Part shown: positions 15,528 to 23,316 of the stretch, in pieces
How positions within the stretch are numbered: the first letter of the stretch is position 1
Layout: the number at the start of each line of letters is the position of its first letter
Source: Streptomyces hygroscopicus
GTDB taxonomy: Bacteria; Actinomycetota; Actinomycetes; Streptomycetales; Streptomycetaceae
Direction of reading: 5' to 3'
NCBI RefSeq assembly: GCF_026168105.1
Contig: NZ_LBMW01000045.1
Location: forward strand, 1 to 59,324
DNA: 59,324 nt
Made by a program: the position numbers and the translations under genes
Notes under the pieces: generated by a model
Databases searched by the model: none
What the model was told of the DNA's origin: nothing
The model's input: only the letters and a program-made list of their open reading frames with translations

Positions 15528-16358
15528 ATGCGTACGACGAAGATGGGGAGATCGCTGGCCGTAGTCGCAGGAGCCGCCGCGCTCGCCGCGGTCACCGGCT
15601 GCACGGCGCAGCCCGTGAACGGGAACGGCGGGAACGGGAAGCATCGTTCGCCGCTGCACATCGAGGTCCCGCACACGCCTTCCGGCGACGGCACGCCGAG
15701 CGCCGCGCCCGCTCCGGCGTCCTCCGCCGCCGTGCTGTGGGCGCGCGGGGACTCCGACGCGGGCGTGCGGGAGCTGCAGGCACGGCTGCGCCAGGTCGGC
15801 TGGCTGTTCGACGGTCCGACGGGGACGTACGACGACCTGACGGAGAACGCCGTCAAGGGCTTTCAGGGCAAGCGGGGGCTGCCGCAGACGGGGCAGGTCG
15901 ACTCCGCCACCTGGCAGCGGCTGCTGAGGATGACGCACACGCCCGGCAAGTGGGAGCTCTATCTGATGGGCGGGCAGCCTGCCGCGGCTCCCGACCCGCG
16001 CTGTATGACGGGCCGGGTGCTGTGCATCAGCAAGACGAGCCGGACGCTCCGCTGGATGATCGACGGCCGGACGGTCTCGACGATGGCGGTCCGGTTCGGC
16101 GCGCAGTACACGCCCACCCGCGACGGCGTGTTCAGCGTCTACTGGAAGTCGCGCCACCATGTGTCGACGCTCTACCACTCGCCCATGCCCTACGCGATGT
16201 TCTTCAGCGGCGGTCAGGCGGTGCACTACTCGTACGACTTCGCCGCGCGGGGATACGCCGGAGGCTCGCACGGATGCGTCAACGTGCGGGACGAGGAAGC
16301 GATCGCGGCACTGTTCTCCCAGGTGAGAAACGGCGACAAGGTCGTCGTCTACTGGTGA
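15528..16358 (+). CDS. L,D-transpeptidase lipoprotein with peptidoglycan-binding domain
   Basis: An exported lipoprotein that cross-links or modifies peptidoglycan at the outer membrane face. From the ATG at 15528 (a GTG two codons upstream is possible) the signal sequence ends at lipobox AAVTGC with Cys25. A short Asn/Gly linker precedes a PG_binding_1 domain (SDAGVRELQARLRQVGWL ... TENAVKGFQGKRGLPQTG). The catalytic YkuD domain follows, with HSPMPYAMFFSGG and the active-site motif SHGCVNVRDEEA containing the nucleophilic Cys. All catalytic residues are present. It stands alone, divergent from the mutase gene, and is closed by a strong hairpin. Confidence 0.92.
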   Translation: MRTTKMGRSLAVVAGAAALAAVTGCTAQPVNGNGGNGKHRSPLHIEVPHTPSGDGTPSAAPAPASSAAVLWARGDSDAGVRELQARLRQVGWLFDGPTGTYDDLTENAVKGFQGKRGLPQTGQVDSATWQRLLRMTHTPGKWELYLMGGQPAAAPDPRCMTGRVLCISKTSRTLRWMIDGRTVSTMAVRFGAQYTPTRDGVFSVYWKSRHHVSTLYHSPMPYAMFFSGGQAVHYSYDFAARGYAGGSHGCVNVRDEEAIAALFSQVRNGDKVVVYW

Positions 16359-16381
16359 GAGGGGCCGAGGGAGAGGTGCGG

Positions 16382-16420
16382 GGCGCGGGCGGGACCGGGG
16401 GAACGTGTCCCGCCCGCGCC
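16382..16420. terminator. Bidirectional terminator
   Basis: GGCGCGGGCGGGAC pairs perfectly with GTCCCGCCCGCGCC (14 bp) around an 11-base loop, 24 bases after the L,D-transpeptidase stop. It lies between that gene and the convergent sigma-factor operon. Confidence 0.8.
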
Positions 16421-16627
16421 GATGTGCACCGAGCCGTGGGTACGGGGGGAACCCCGGCTCTGTGCGACGGCCGATGACCAGTCGGCTCACTCATTACTGC
16501 GCCGCGGCGGCCGAAAGTGTCACACCCGTTCCGAAGAAAATTCAAAAACTTACGAATTGGCAGGTCAGGGGCTTGGAGGCGACGACACGGCGAGCGCCGC
16601 CGTCGGGGTCGGCGCCCCTGGGACGGG

Positions 16628-17662
16628 CTAGAAGGCGGGGGTTGCGTTCCGCGGCGGGAGCGGGGCCAGGGCCTGGGGGGTGACCGTCGGGACGATGCCC
16701 ACGTCGTTGCCGCCCGGCGCTATGTGGCTCTCGCCGTCGCCGCCGCCCTGCTCGCCACCGGTGCCGCCACGGCCGCCGTCGCTGCCGCCCTTGTCACCGC
16801 CGCCGCCGGCGTCCCCGCCCCGGCCGTAGCCGTGGTCGCCTCCGGTCGTACGGATCCAGCCGTCCAGGACTCCCTTGCAGAACGTCTTCACCCGGCTGCT
16901 GCCCCCGGCCGCGTCCTCCATGTCGCGCAGCCGCTCGGCGCCGACGTCCTTGCCCGCGGTCATGGCGCGGCACGACGAGCGCATGGCGGCCCACCACTCC
17001 TGGGTGCGGCCCGCGGCCCGGTCGCCGGTGGTGCCCGGGCTCGCGGTCGCGCCGGCTCCGTCGCCCGCCTCCGTCTGCGGGGAACCGCCCGGCGTGGGCG
17101 CGCCGGATGTGCCTCCGGGCGCCGGCAACGGGGAGATGCCGCTGTCCGGTCCGCCGGGCGTGGGAGAGAGCAGCGGCTGCTGCGGCGTCTGGGCGGCCGA
17201 CACGGACGCGGCAGGGCCAGGGCCGCCGCCGAACGGCGTCGGCAGGACTCCGGTTCCGGCCGCCACCGCGACTCCGCCGATCATCCCGGCGGCCACCGAG
17301 GCGGCCAGCACCAGGCGCACGGGGCGACCCCAGCGGGCCTTCTTCCGGCCCCGTCCGGGACGTCCGAGGCGTACCAGCCCGGCGTCGGCGGACTGGGCGA
17401 CCGGGTGCGGGGGGACGGACCGGCGAAGCGTCTGCCCCTCGGCGTTCCGGTCCGCGCGTACGGCCCGGAAAGCGGCCAACGCGTCGGCCTCGCCCGGCAG
17501 TTCCGCGCTGGTCGGCGGGGGTGTGACGGCAAGTGAGGCCAGGGCTTCGGTGAGTGCGGCTGCCCGCGCACGAGTGTCGTCGTCGACGGCGTCCAGCGGC
17601 TTTCCACGCAGCAGACGCTCCGCCGCGTCACTGTCCAGCCACCTGTACTGCTCGTCGGCCAT
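16628..17662 (-). CDS. Single-pass membrane protein paired with ECF sigma factor, possible anti-sigma factor
   Basis: A 344-residue protein translated right after the sigma gene (TGATG overlap), the usual place for an anti-sigma factor. Residues 1-110 are cytoplasmic, with ALAAFRAVRADR at about 61-72 and a basic patch GRGRKKARWGRPV. One TM helix runs from about 115 to 137 (LVLAASVAAGMIGGVAVAA). A long Pro/Gly/Thr-rich outer linker leads to a compact segment with Cys231 and Cys262 (SSCRAMTAG and KTFCKGVLDG), then a Gly/Asp-rich tail. No zinc-finger (HxxxCxxC) is present, so it is not a ZAS-type anti-sigma. The paralogue at 19301-20194 has the same layout. Function is inferred from pairing. Confidence 0.72.
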   Translation of the reverse strand: MADEQYRWLDSDAAERLLRGKPLDAVDDDTRARAAALTEALASLAVTPPPTSAELPGEADALAAFRAVRADRNAEGQTLRRSVPPHPVAQSADAGLVRLGRPGRGRKKARWGRPVRLVLAASVAAGMIGGVAVAAGTGVLPTPFGGGPGPAASVSAAQTPQQPLLSPTPGGPDSGISPLPAPGGTSGAPTPGGSPQTEAGDGAGATASPGTTGDRAAGRTQEWWAAMRSSCRAMTAGKDVGAERLRDMEDAAGGSSRVKTFCKGVLDGWIRTTGGDHGYGRGGDAGGGGDKGGSDGGRGGTGGEQGGGDGESHIAPGGNDVGIVPTVTPQALAPLPPRNATPAF

Positions 17663-18336
17663 CACATGTCCTTCTGCGTCCGCGAACGCATATGCGTCAC
17701 ACCGGCGGACGACACCGCGCGTCTGCGCGCGTCTCTCTGGGGAGGCATGGCGCCGAGCACGCCGGCCGATTCCGCATCCGTCTCCGAACCCGCGCCGAGC
17801 AGCTCCGCGAGCCGCTTCAGACCGCGGTGCGCCGCGGTGCGAACGGCTCCGGGGCGCTTGCCGAGCGTCTCTGCGGCGGTCTTGGCGTCGAGACCCACCA
17901 CAACGCGCAGCACCACGGCTTCCGCCTGGTCCTGCGGAAGCTGGGCGATGAGGGAGAGTGTACGGCCCGTGGCCAGGGCCTCGATGGCCTCCCCCGCCGT
18001 GTCCGACTCGGCCGCCTTGCCGGTCAGTTCCGTCTCGTCGCCACCGATCGCCGGGCGGCGCCCGCGCATCCGTATGTGGTCGAGCGCGCGGTTGCGCGCG
18101 ATCCGGGCCGCCCAGCCGCGGAACCGGTCCGCGTCGCCGCTGAACCGCTCCAGGTCGCGGGCTATCTGCAGCCACGCCTCGGAGGTGACGTCCTCCGCGT
18201 CCGGTTCGCCCACCAGCGTCCGCACATATCCGAGCAGACGTGGATGCACCGCGCGGTACACGGTCCGGAACGCGGTCTCGTCCCCGTCCTGTGCCGCAAG
18301 CACCGCGGTCGTCAGCTCCGCGTCGTCCCCCAGCAC
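17662..18336 (-). CDS. ECF-type RNA polymerase sigma factor (first of two paralogues)
   Basis: A 224-residue sigma-70 family protein with regions 2 and 4. Region 2 runs from AQDGDETAFRTVYRAVHPRL through DAEDVTSEAWLQIARDLERF to FRGWAARIARNRALDHIR. Region 4 has TLSLIAQLPQDQAEAVVLRV and the helix-turn-helix GLDAKTAAETLGKRPGAVRT AAHRG. The start chosen is GTG at 18336 with GAGGGG 8 bases upstream; the frame extends another 81 codons without a credible start. Regions 2 and 4 are separated by an acidic linker, and about 30 residues follow region 4. It overlaps the membrane-protein gene downstream. The similar gene at 20191-20841 implies duplication of the pair. Confidence 0.88.
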   Translation of the reverse strand: MLGDDAELTTAVLAAQDGDETAFRTVYRAVHPRLLGYVRTLVGEPDAEDVTSEAWLQIARDLERFSGDADRFRGWAARIARNRALDHIRMRGRRPAIGGDETELTGKAAESDTAGEAIEALATGRTLSLIAQLPQDQAEAVVLRVVVGLDAKTAAETLGKRPGAVRTAAHRGLKRLAELLGAGSETDAESAGVLGAMPPQRDARRRAVSSAGVTHMRSRTQKDM

Positions 18337-18502
18337 CCCGTACTGCCCCTCTGTGCGCCCGAGCCGGCGCCGCTCTCGCGGACCGGGTTCTCGATGTCGT
18401 GATTCCTCATCGTTGATTGCGGTCTGAGGCCGCTCGTGTTCTGCGGCGGTTGCATCACCCGTTTTGCTGATCGTCCGCGTCGGCGCGAAAGGCACGTTAC
18501 GG

Positions 18503-18540
18503 CTTGAAACCGGTCTGCGTCCACGTCTGCACAACGTGCA
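18503..18540 (-). promoter_or_regulatory. Promoter region of the first sigma/membrane-protein operon
   Basis: On the minus strand a TGGACG and a TAACGT (about 18496-18501) are 18 bases apart, a fair -35/-10 pair. Just upstream is the palindrome TGCACAACGTGCA (18528-18540, arms TGCAC/GTGCA), a possible operator. The resulting leader to the GTG at 18336 would be about 150 bases. Confidence 0.4.
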
Positions 18541-18762
18541 ACCAAGCCGTGACGCGGCGAGGTGTGACAGAAAACGCATCCACGGCGCTGTAGAGGGTAC
18601 GGGCCGCCGCGCGGCCCGTGCCGCGCGACGGCCGGGGCCTCTCCTGTGGGGGGTGGCGGCCCCGGTCGTTGCTCAGGCGGCGAACTCATGGGTCCCGTGG
18701 GGTATTTGCGGGCGCGGGCAGGAGCCGAGTGGGGCTCGGTCCTCCCGGTGAGGAGAGGTGTT

Positions 18763-19192
18763 CTTCACTTCCGCCCTCCGCCGGTCGACGGGGCGGTTTT
18801 CCCTTTCCCGGCCGCGACACCACGGGGTGGCTTGTCTGTTCCCGGCCACGAGGCGACGCGGTGGCCATCCCTCCCCAGCCGCGAGACCACCAGGGCCGCC
18901 TTTCCCCTCCCGGCCGCCCACGGAGGTGGCTATCCCCTACCCGGCCACCAGGCCTCAGGGTGGCTTGTCTGTTCACGGCCACCAGGCGACGCGGTGGCTA
19001 TCCCTCCCCAGCCGCGAGACCACGAGGGCCGCCTTTCCCCTCCCGGCCGCCAGGCCACGAAGTGGCTTGCCATTTCCCGGCCGCCGAGCCACGGAAGTGG
19101 CTTCCCTCCCCAGCCGCCGAGCCACGGAGACATGCTCGTCCCGCTGGTCGGCCGACGGGGATGCTCACTTCTTTACCGTCCGCCGGTGGACG
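18763..19192. repeat. Minisatellite: about ten 33-34-bp units with hairpin cores and a 133-bp higher-order repeat
   Basis: Units begin CGGCC(A/G)C or CAGCCGC and carry a conserved core in which CCAC and GTGG (often GCCAC/GTGGC) flank a short variable loop, as in GCCACGAAGTGGC. Segments 18825-18918 and 18958-19051 match at 90 of 94 positions with no gap, so blocks of four units have been duplicated (133-bp shift). Related flanks border the array: TCACTTC followed by TCCGCCGGTCGACG at 18765-18790 and TCACTTC followed by TCCGCCGGTGGACG at 19165-19192. All three plus frames are open through it, but none looks like protein. It fills the gap between the two sigma-factor operons. Confidence 0.85.
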
Positions 19193-19300
19193 CAGTTGCC
19201 GACTCGCTCACGCCCCACCGGCGGCCCGAGTCGCCAACACCCTCCCGCCCCCCGCCAGTCCGCGGAGGCGCGCGCCCGGAGCGCTCGTCGGCCGAGGACG

Positions 19301-20194
19301 CTACTTGCCCTTCCCGCCGCTTCCCTTGCCTGCGCCCCCCTGGCCACCGGACGTGCTGCCGCGGCCGTCGGAACCCTGGGAGGAGCCGTCGGACTTGGCG
19401 GACTTCTCGCCGGTCTTCGCGGCATCCTTGTCGGAGTTTCCGGTGCCGTCAGTAGCCGCGCTGTGGCTCGGCGTGCTCCGCTCCGTGGCCCGCGCCAACT
19501 GCTCGGAGCAGTACGCGACAACCTTGTCCTCGCCGTGGGCGGCCGAGACGAGCCAATGCCAGGCCGTCGAGTCCAGCGCCTTCCCGCGGCTCTTCACCTG
19601 CTCGTAGGCGCGGCAGTGGGCCTCGGCGTCCTGAGCGGTGGCCGGGTGGTCCGGCCGCCCTGAACCGGCGGAGGACTGCGACGACTCACCGCGCGGCCGG
19701 TGCGGCGCGACCGTCGACGGGTGGGCGTCACCCCGGCCGTCACCGTTGTCCGACGACGAGCCGGCCGAGCCGATCGCCGCGACGGCGACACCGCCCAGGG
19801 TGAGGCTCGCGAACAGCACGCCGAGCGTCGTCTTCACGGGGCGGCCGACGCGCCGCTCCTCACGGACCCGCCAGTCGTCCCGGCGCCGGGTGCGGGCCCG
19901 GTGCGCGCCCGAGTCCCGGGCGACACGGAACGCGGCCACGGCCCGCTGCTCGGCATCGGCGTCGCTGTGGCCCCCGCGCAGGGCGGTGGCCAGCAGCATC
20001 TCCAGCCCGGCGTCGTCGAGTGCGTCCCAAGGGCCGGACAGGGCGCCGTCAGGGTGCGCACGTCGACGGCCACGTACTCCGTCGCCGCTCAGCCGTTCAC
20101 CCATGTCCGATTCCGTTCCTGTCCGACCCGTTCGATTCGTCCGGCCTTGCGACCCCGTATGCCTGTCCGCAGGTCTGCCGCCGCCGTCGTTCAT
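19301..20194 (-). CDS. Single-pass membrane protein paired with second ECF sigma factor, possible anti-sigma factor
   Basis: A 297-residue paralogue of the 16628-17662 product, overlapping its sigma gene by ATGA. The shared layout is: cytoplasmic part with AVAAFRVARDSG (about 85-95), a basic patch ending RRVGRPVK, one TM helix (about 121-142, ending LGGVAVAAIG), a Ser/Gly-rich outer linker, then a two-cysteine segment with Cys194 (AHCRAYEQV) and Cys229 (VVAYCSEQL). The tail is Gly/Ser/Lys-rich. Both paralogues keep Cys-Arg-Ala at the first cysteine and a spacing of 31 to 34 residues to the second. An internal ATG at 20104 is a possible shorter start. No characterised family is recognised. Confidence 0.72.
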   Translation of the reverse strand: MNDGGGRPADRHTGSQGRTNRTGRTGTESDMGERLSGDGVRGRRRAHPDGALSGPWDALDDAGLEMLLATALRGGHSDADAEQRAVAAFRVARDSGAHRARTRRRDDWRVREERRVGRPVKTTLGVLFASLTLGGVAVAAIGSAGSSSDNGDGRGDAHPSTVAPHRPRGESSQSSAGSGRPDHPATAQDAEAHCRAYEQVKSRGKALDSTAWHWLVSAAHGEDKVVAYCSEQLARATERSTPSHSAATDGTGNSDKDAAKTGEKSAKSDGSSQGSDGRGSTSGGQGGAGKGSGGKGK

Positions 20195-20841
20195 TTCGAC
20201 TCCCCCAGCGTTCGAGAAGCCTCATCCGTCACACCTTCGTCCTCCGCGCCCTCGACGCCCAGCCGGTGGGCGAGGCGCTTGAGGCCCCGGTGCGCGGCGG
20301 TTCGCACCGCGCCGGGACGCTTGCCGAGGACGCGCGCGGCGGCGGGGCCGTCCAGGCCGACGACGACGCGCAGCAGCACGGCCTCGGCCTGGTCCCGTGG
20401 CAACTCGCGGACCAGTTCCAGGGCCCGCTCGGTGGAGAGGGACTCCATGGCCTCGTCGTGCGTGGCGTGCGGCCCGGGCAGGTCCAGCAGGTCCTGTTCC
20501 AGGGCCGACGACCGAGGCCGCACCCGCTGGCGGCGCAGGTGGTCGAGCGCCCGGTGCCGGGCGATGGTCGCGGTCCAGCCGCGGAAACCGGCCCCGTCCC
20601 CCTTGAACCGCCCGAGGTCCCGGGCTATCTCCAGCCAGGCGTCGGACGCCACGTCCTCGGCGTCGTCGCCGACGAGACTGCGCAGATAGCCGAGCAGACC
20701 CGGCTGCACGATCCGGTAGGCGACCGCGAACGCGGCCTCGTCACCGTCCTGGGCCCGCGCGACTGCCGCGCCCAATTCCCCGTCGTACGCCTGTACGCGC
20801 CGGGGTTGCCGTCGCTGGCCCAAGACTGTCCTCGTTCGCAC
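20191..20841 (-). CDS. ECF-type RNA polymerase sigma factor (second of two paralogues)
   Basis: About 216 residues, clearly homologous to the product of 17662-18336: AQDGDEAAFAVAYRIVQPGLLGYLRSLVG, DAEDVASDAWLEIARDLGRF and FRGWTATIARHRALDHLR in region 2, and LPRDQAEAVLLRVVVGLDGPAAARVLGKRPGAVRTAAHRGLKRLA in region 4. The region 4 recognition helix is nearly identical in the two proteins (GKRPGAVRTAAHRGLKRLA), so they may read related promoters. The start is uncertain: GTG at 20841 is used, GTG at 20919 is possible; neither has a good ribosome site. The stop overlaps the membrane-protein start. Confidence 0.87.
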   Translation of the reverse strand: MRTRTVLGQRRQPRRVQAYDGELGAAVARAQDGDEAAFAVAYRIVQPGLLGYLRSLVGDDAEDVASDAWLEIARDLGRFKGDGAGFRGWTATIARHRALDHLRRQRVRPRSSALEQDLLDLPGPHATHDEAMESLSTERALELVRELPRDQAEAVLLRVVVGLDGPAAARVLGKRPGAVRTAAHRGLKRLAHRLGVEGAEDEGVTDEASRTLGESK

Positions 20842-21304
20842 CGGGTTCGTGGCAGGTCCGCACCGACCGACACGCTTCGGTCGTGTCGACGCCCTGTGGT
20901 GATCAGCGTCTGGGCTCACAGAAGTGTCACAACGAATCCCGCGGGTTTACACGGACCGCTGGGCCGTAACGGCTCACTCGCCGGAAGCGGACGGTCCCGG
21001 ACGGCCCGACACTCCATGGACACGCCGCGGATGCGGGTCGGCGCCGTCGCGGCCAGGTGACGTTTCACGGGGGCCGTGCGCTGGGGGAGTTGTCCGCCCC
21101 GGCCAAGGCGCGGACACCCATCCGGGCCGGACGAGGAAGTCGCACCCCTCTCCCCCGAGCTCTCCGTGCCGCCCCCTTACTCCCCCCAAGTGGCACGGGG
21201 AGATTCCGGCCGGCCGGGACCTCACCCACTGCCCGAGGTCCCGGCCGGGCCTCTGCGCAGAAGGCTCGACGGCGAGCGCTCGACGCGGCTCATGGAACGC
21301 ACGA
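20842..21304. other. Intergenic region with a terminator, no gene seen
   Basis: About 460 bases upstream of the second sigma operon. It contains the hairpin at 21210-21248 and, near 20920-20945, a TTGTGACACTTCT stretch on the minus strand that might belong to the sigma promoter. Open frames show no protein features. Confidence 0.55.
21210..21248 (-). terminator. Terminator after the 21305-21709 gene
   Basis: CCGGCCGGGACCTC and GAGGTCCCGGCCGG form a perfect 14-bp stem with an 11-base loop, 57 bases beyond the minus-strand stop. Confidence 0.78.
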
Positions 21305-21709
21305 TCACGGCCCCTGGTAGGCGCTTCCGCCGACCGTCGCGTCCCGGCACAGCAGTCGCAGCGACCCCTGATCGGCGAAGCAGCGGCGGGCCTCGTCGAT
21401 GGGGTCCCACAGGCGGCCGTCCGGGGTGCGGACCCAGTGATCGCCGCCCGCCGTCCACCACTCCGCACCGGTCTGACGGACGATCACCTCACCCGCGTAC
21501 GCCCCGAAACCGCGCAGCACGCTCTGCACAGCCGCGTAGGGCGTCCCCTCGCGCCGCAGGTCGTCGATCATCCGGTCGACGCGCCACAGGCTCTGCGCCG
21601 AGTAGTCGAGGCACAGTCGCGCTCCCTCCCGCATCGTCGCCACCGTGTCCGCCGCCCACCGCACCGGCTTCGCCGCGGCCTGTGGTCTGGTCTCCTGCTG
21701 TGTCGTCAC
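21305..21709 (-). CDS. Conserved hypothetical protein, no domain recognised
   Basis: A soluble protein of 134 residues from a GTG start (VTTQQETRPQ). A helical N-terminal half (ADTVATMREGARLCLDYSAQSLWRVDRMIDDLR) is followed by a beta-rich half with GFGAYAGEVIVRQTGAEWW and a DHWVRTPDGRLWDPIDEARR segment, and it ends GGSAYQGP. There is no signal peptide or TM helix. The pattern recalls small DUF3806-like or immunity-type proteins but I cannot name it. It is divergent from the DUF1877 gene with a 167-base gap and has its own terminator. Confidence 0.65.
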   Translation of the reverse strand: MTTQQETRPQAAAKPVRWAADTVATMREGARLCLDYSAQSLWRVDRMIDDLRREGTPYAAVQSVLRGFGAYAGEVIVRQTGAEWWTAGGDHWVRTPDGRLWDPIDEARRCFADQGSLRLLCRDATVGGSAYQGP

Positions 21710-21876
21710 ATTGGGAAGAGCGAGGTCAGCGGGCGATCCGTCACGCGGTTCCGCGGGTTTCCGGCAACCGGTGCAGGACCGCCCCACCTCGCCCGCACGA
21801 CGGTCACAGGATCTTCCCGGGTCCGGGGATCCGCCGCGGAGTGATACTTCGACGGCCCCGCGCGCTCCTGTCTGTG

Positions 21877-22371
21877 ATGAGCATGTACTTGCATCTGCGC
21901 GCGGTGCCGCCCCCGGCACTGCGCAACAGCGTGCGCTGGCTGCAACGACTGTTCGAGGACGACCGGAACACCGTCCGGGACCGAATCGGCCGGCATCGTG
22001 AGGAGGTGCTCGACGAGCAGTACCTCGCCCAGGAGCTTCTCTACGCCGGCGCTCCCCCGCACCGCACGGAGGACCGGCCTCGGACCCAGGTGGTGCTCGG
22101 TGGCCAGCCGGTGTTCCATCCCGATCGGGACAAGCCGCCGTTCCTGCTGCTCACGGCGGCCCAGGCCAAACGGGTCGCCGCATTCCTGACCTCGGCCGAC
22201 TTCGAGGCGCTGTGGCGCCCCGCCCGCGTCGAACTGCTCTCCTGCCACGGCGGGTACGCCGTGGAGCCCGAGGCACGCGACACCTTCGCGGCGGCGCACC
22301 GGGACTTGACGGAGTTCTACGTCCAGACGGCCAAGTACGGGGACGCGGTGGTGAAGTGGCTTCTGGCATGA
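21877..22371 (+). CDS. DUF1877 (YfbM-like) family protein
   Basis: A small acidic cytoplasmic protein of 164 residues. The start MSMYLHLRAVPPPAL, the central LDEQYLAQELLYAG and the C-terminal LTEFYVQTAKYGDAVVKWLL follow the DUF1877/YfbM pattern, in which the C-terminus has a conserved FYxxAAxxGxAVVxWLA. The molecular function of the family is unknown. The ATG is preceded directly by GTG and by no good ribosome site. It stands alone. Confidence 0.75.
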   Translation: MSMYLHLRAVPPPALRNSVRWLQRLFEDDRNTVRDRIGRHREEVLDEQYLAQELLYAGAPPHRTEDRPRTQVVLGGQPVFHPDRDKPPFLLLTAAQAKRVAAFLTSADFEALWRPARVELLSCHGGYAVEPEARDTFAAAHRDLTEFYVQTAKYGDAVVKWLLA

Positions 22372-22477
22372 ACCGTGACGCCACGCAAGCGCGAGGGAAC
22401 ACGAGAGCCGGGCACGCCCGCGTGGGGACCAGGGACGCTCCCGTCCCGCCGGCCCGCCCTGTCCCGGCCGACGCCCC

Positions 22478-23068
22478 TCAGCCTCGTCCGCGCGCCCGCC
22501 GCGACACCACGGCCCGCAGCACCCGGCGGCCCTCGGTCGACACCTCGAGGGCGTGGCGCAACCCGCCCACGCCGTGGCCCGTGACGAGCTCCAGGACGGC
22601 GACCTGACGACGCAGTTCGGCGGCGACGAGCGGCGGAATGCCGTCCGTACGGCCCTCCCGGCAGGCCGTCACCTCGGAGTCTCCGTCGTCGTCGGCTGGG
22701 TCGAGGAGCCGGTGGACCTGGAGCGCGGCGACCGAGCAGCCGTCGGCCCACCGGCGCAGGGCGTCGGCGGACGGCTCCTCGGGAACCGCCTCGAGCATGC
22801 GGCGGGCGAGCCGCGCGGCCTCGGCCTCGAAGGCACACTCCGGGTCGCCCGCGTCGGCGGCGTCGCCCTTCACGTGTGCCTCGCCCAGTTCGGCCCGCGC
22901 CTTCGCGAGCCGCTCCTGCCACTCCTGGCCCTCGGCGAGGCTCGCCCACAGCGGCCGAAGGATGTCGTCGTCGCCTCCGAGGAGCGGGACGCATCGATCC
23001 AAACAAGCCAGTCCGCTTGCCGCGAGCGCACGCTCATCGGCTCGTGCGATCAGGTCCACCAGGCTCAT
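22478..23068 (-). CDS. Hypothetical acidic helical protein
   Basis: A 196-residue protein with a strong ribosome site (GAGGAGG, 4 bases before the ATG), which makes the gene credible. It is rich in Ala, Glu, Asp and Leu, predicted almost wholly helical (SLVDLIARADERALAASG, LAKARAELGEAHVKG, EAARLARRMLEAVPEEP), with no signal or TM segment. A short basic tail (SRRARGRG) ends it. I do not recognise the family. It lies downstream of the hexosaminidase terminator in the same direction, so it is probably separately transcribed. Confidence 0.7.
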   Translation of the reverse strand: MSLVDLIARADERALAASGLACLDRCVPLLGGDDDILRPLWASLAEGQEWQERLAKARAELGEAHVKGDAADAGDPECAFEAEAARLARRMLEAVPEEPSADALRRWADGCSVAALQVHRLLDPADDDGDSEVTACREGRTDGIPPLVAAELRRQVAVLELVTGHGVGGLRHALEVSTEGRRVLRAVVSRRARGRG

Positions 23069-23254
23069 CACGCCTCCTCGAAACGCCTCGACGGGGCGCC
23101 TCATCTCTACGGAGCCCGCACTTCCCCTTACTGCGTGCAACTGACCGCGAGTGTCACAGGCGTACCACACCGAGTCGATCGGGCACGGCGAAAAAGAGAT
23201 TTTCGGCCAGCTGCGTTCCCGGCTCCCCTGCGGACGAGGGGCAGGGAACGCGCC

Positions 23255-23298
23255 GGGCCCCCGCTCCCGGAATACCGCAATCCGGAGAACGGGGGCCC
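23255..23298 (-). terminator. Terminator after the hexosaminidase gene
   Basis: GGGCCCCCG and CGGGGGCCC form a 9-bp outer stem; an inner CTCC/GGAG pairing extends it. It begins 19 bases beyond the minus-strand stop. Confidence 0.7.
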
Positions 23299-23316
23299 AC
23301 CGCACCGGTCAGGGGC

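Noticed and set aside
18806..19140. CRISPR array
   Set aside because: Units are contiguous with no unique spacers, arms are GC-rich and no cas gene is nearby.
18618..19663. Plus-strand open frames through the minisatellite as a repeat protein gene
   Set aside because: All three plus frames are open, so openness carries no information. None has a ribosome site, and the unit length is not kept as a multiple of three throughout.
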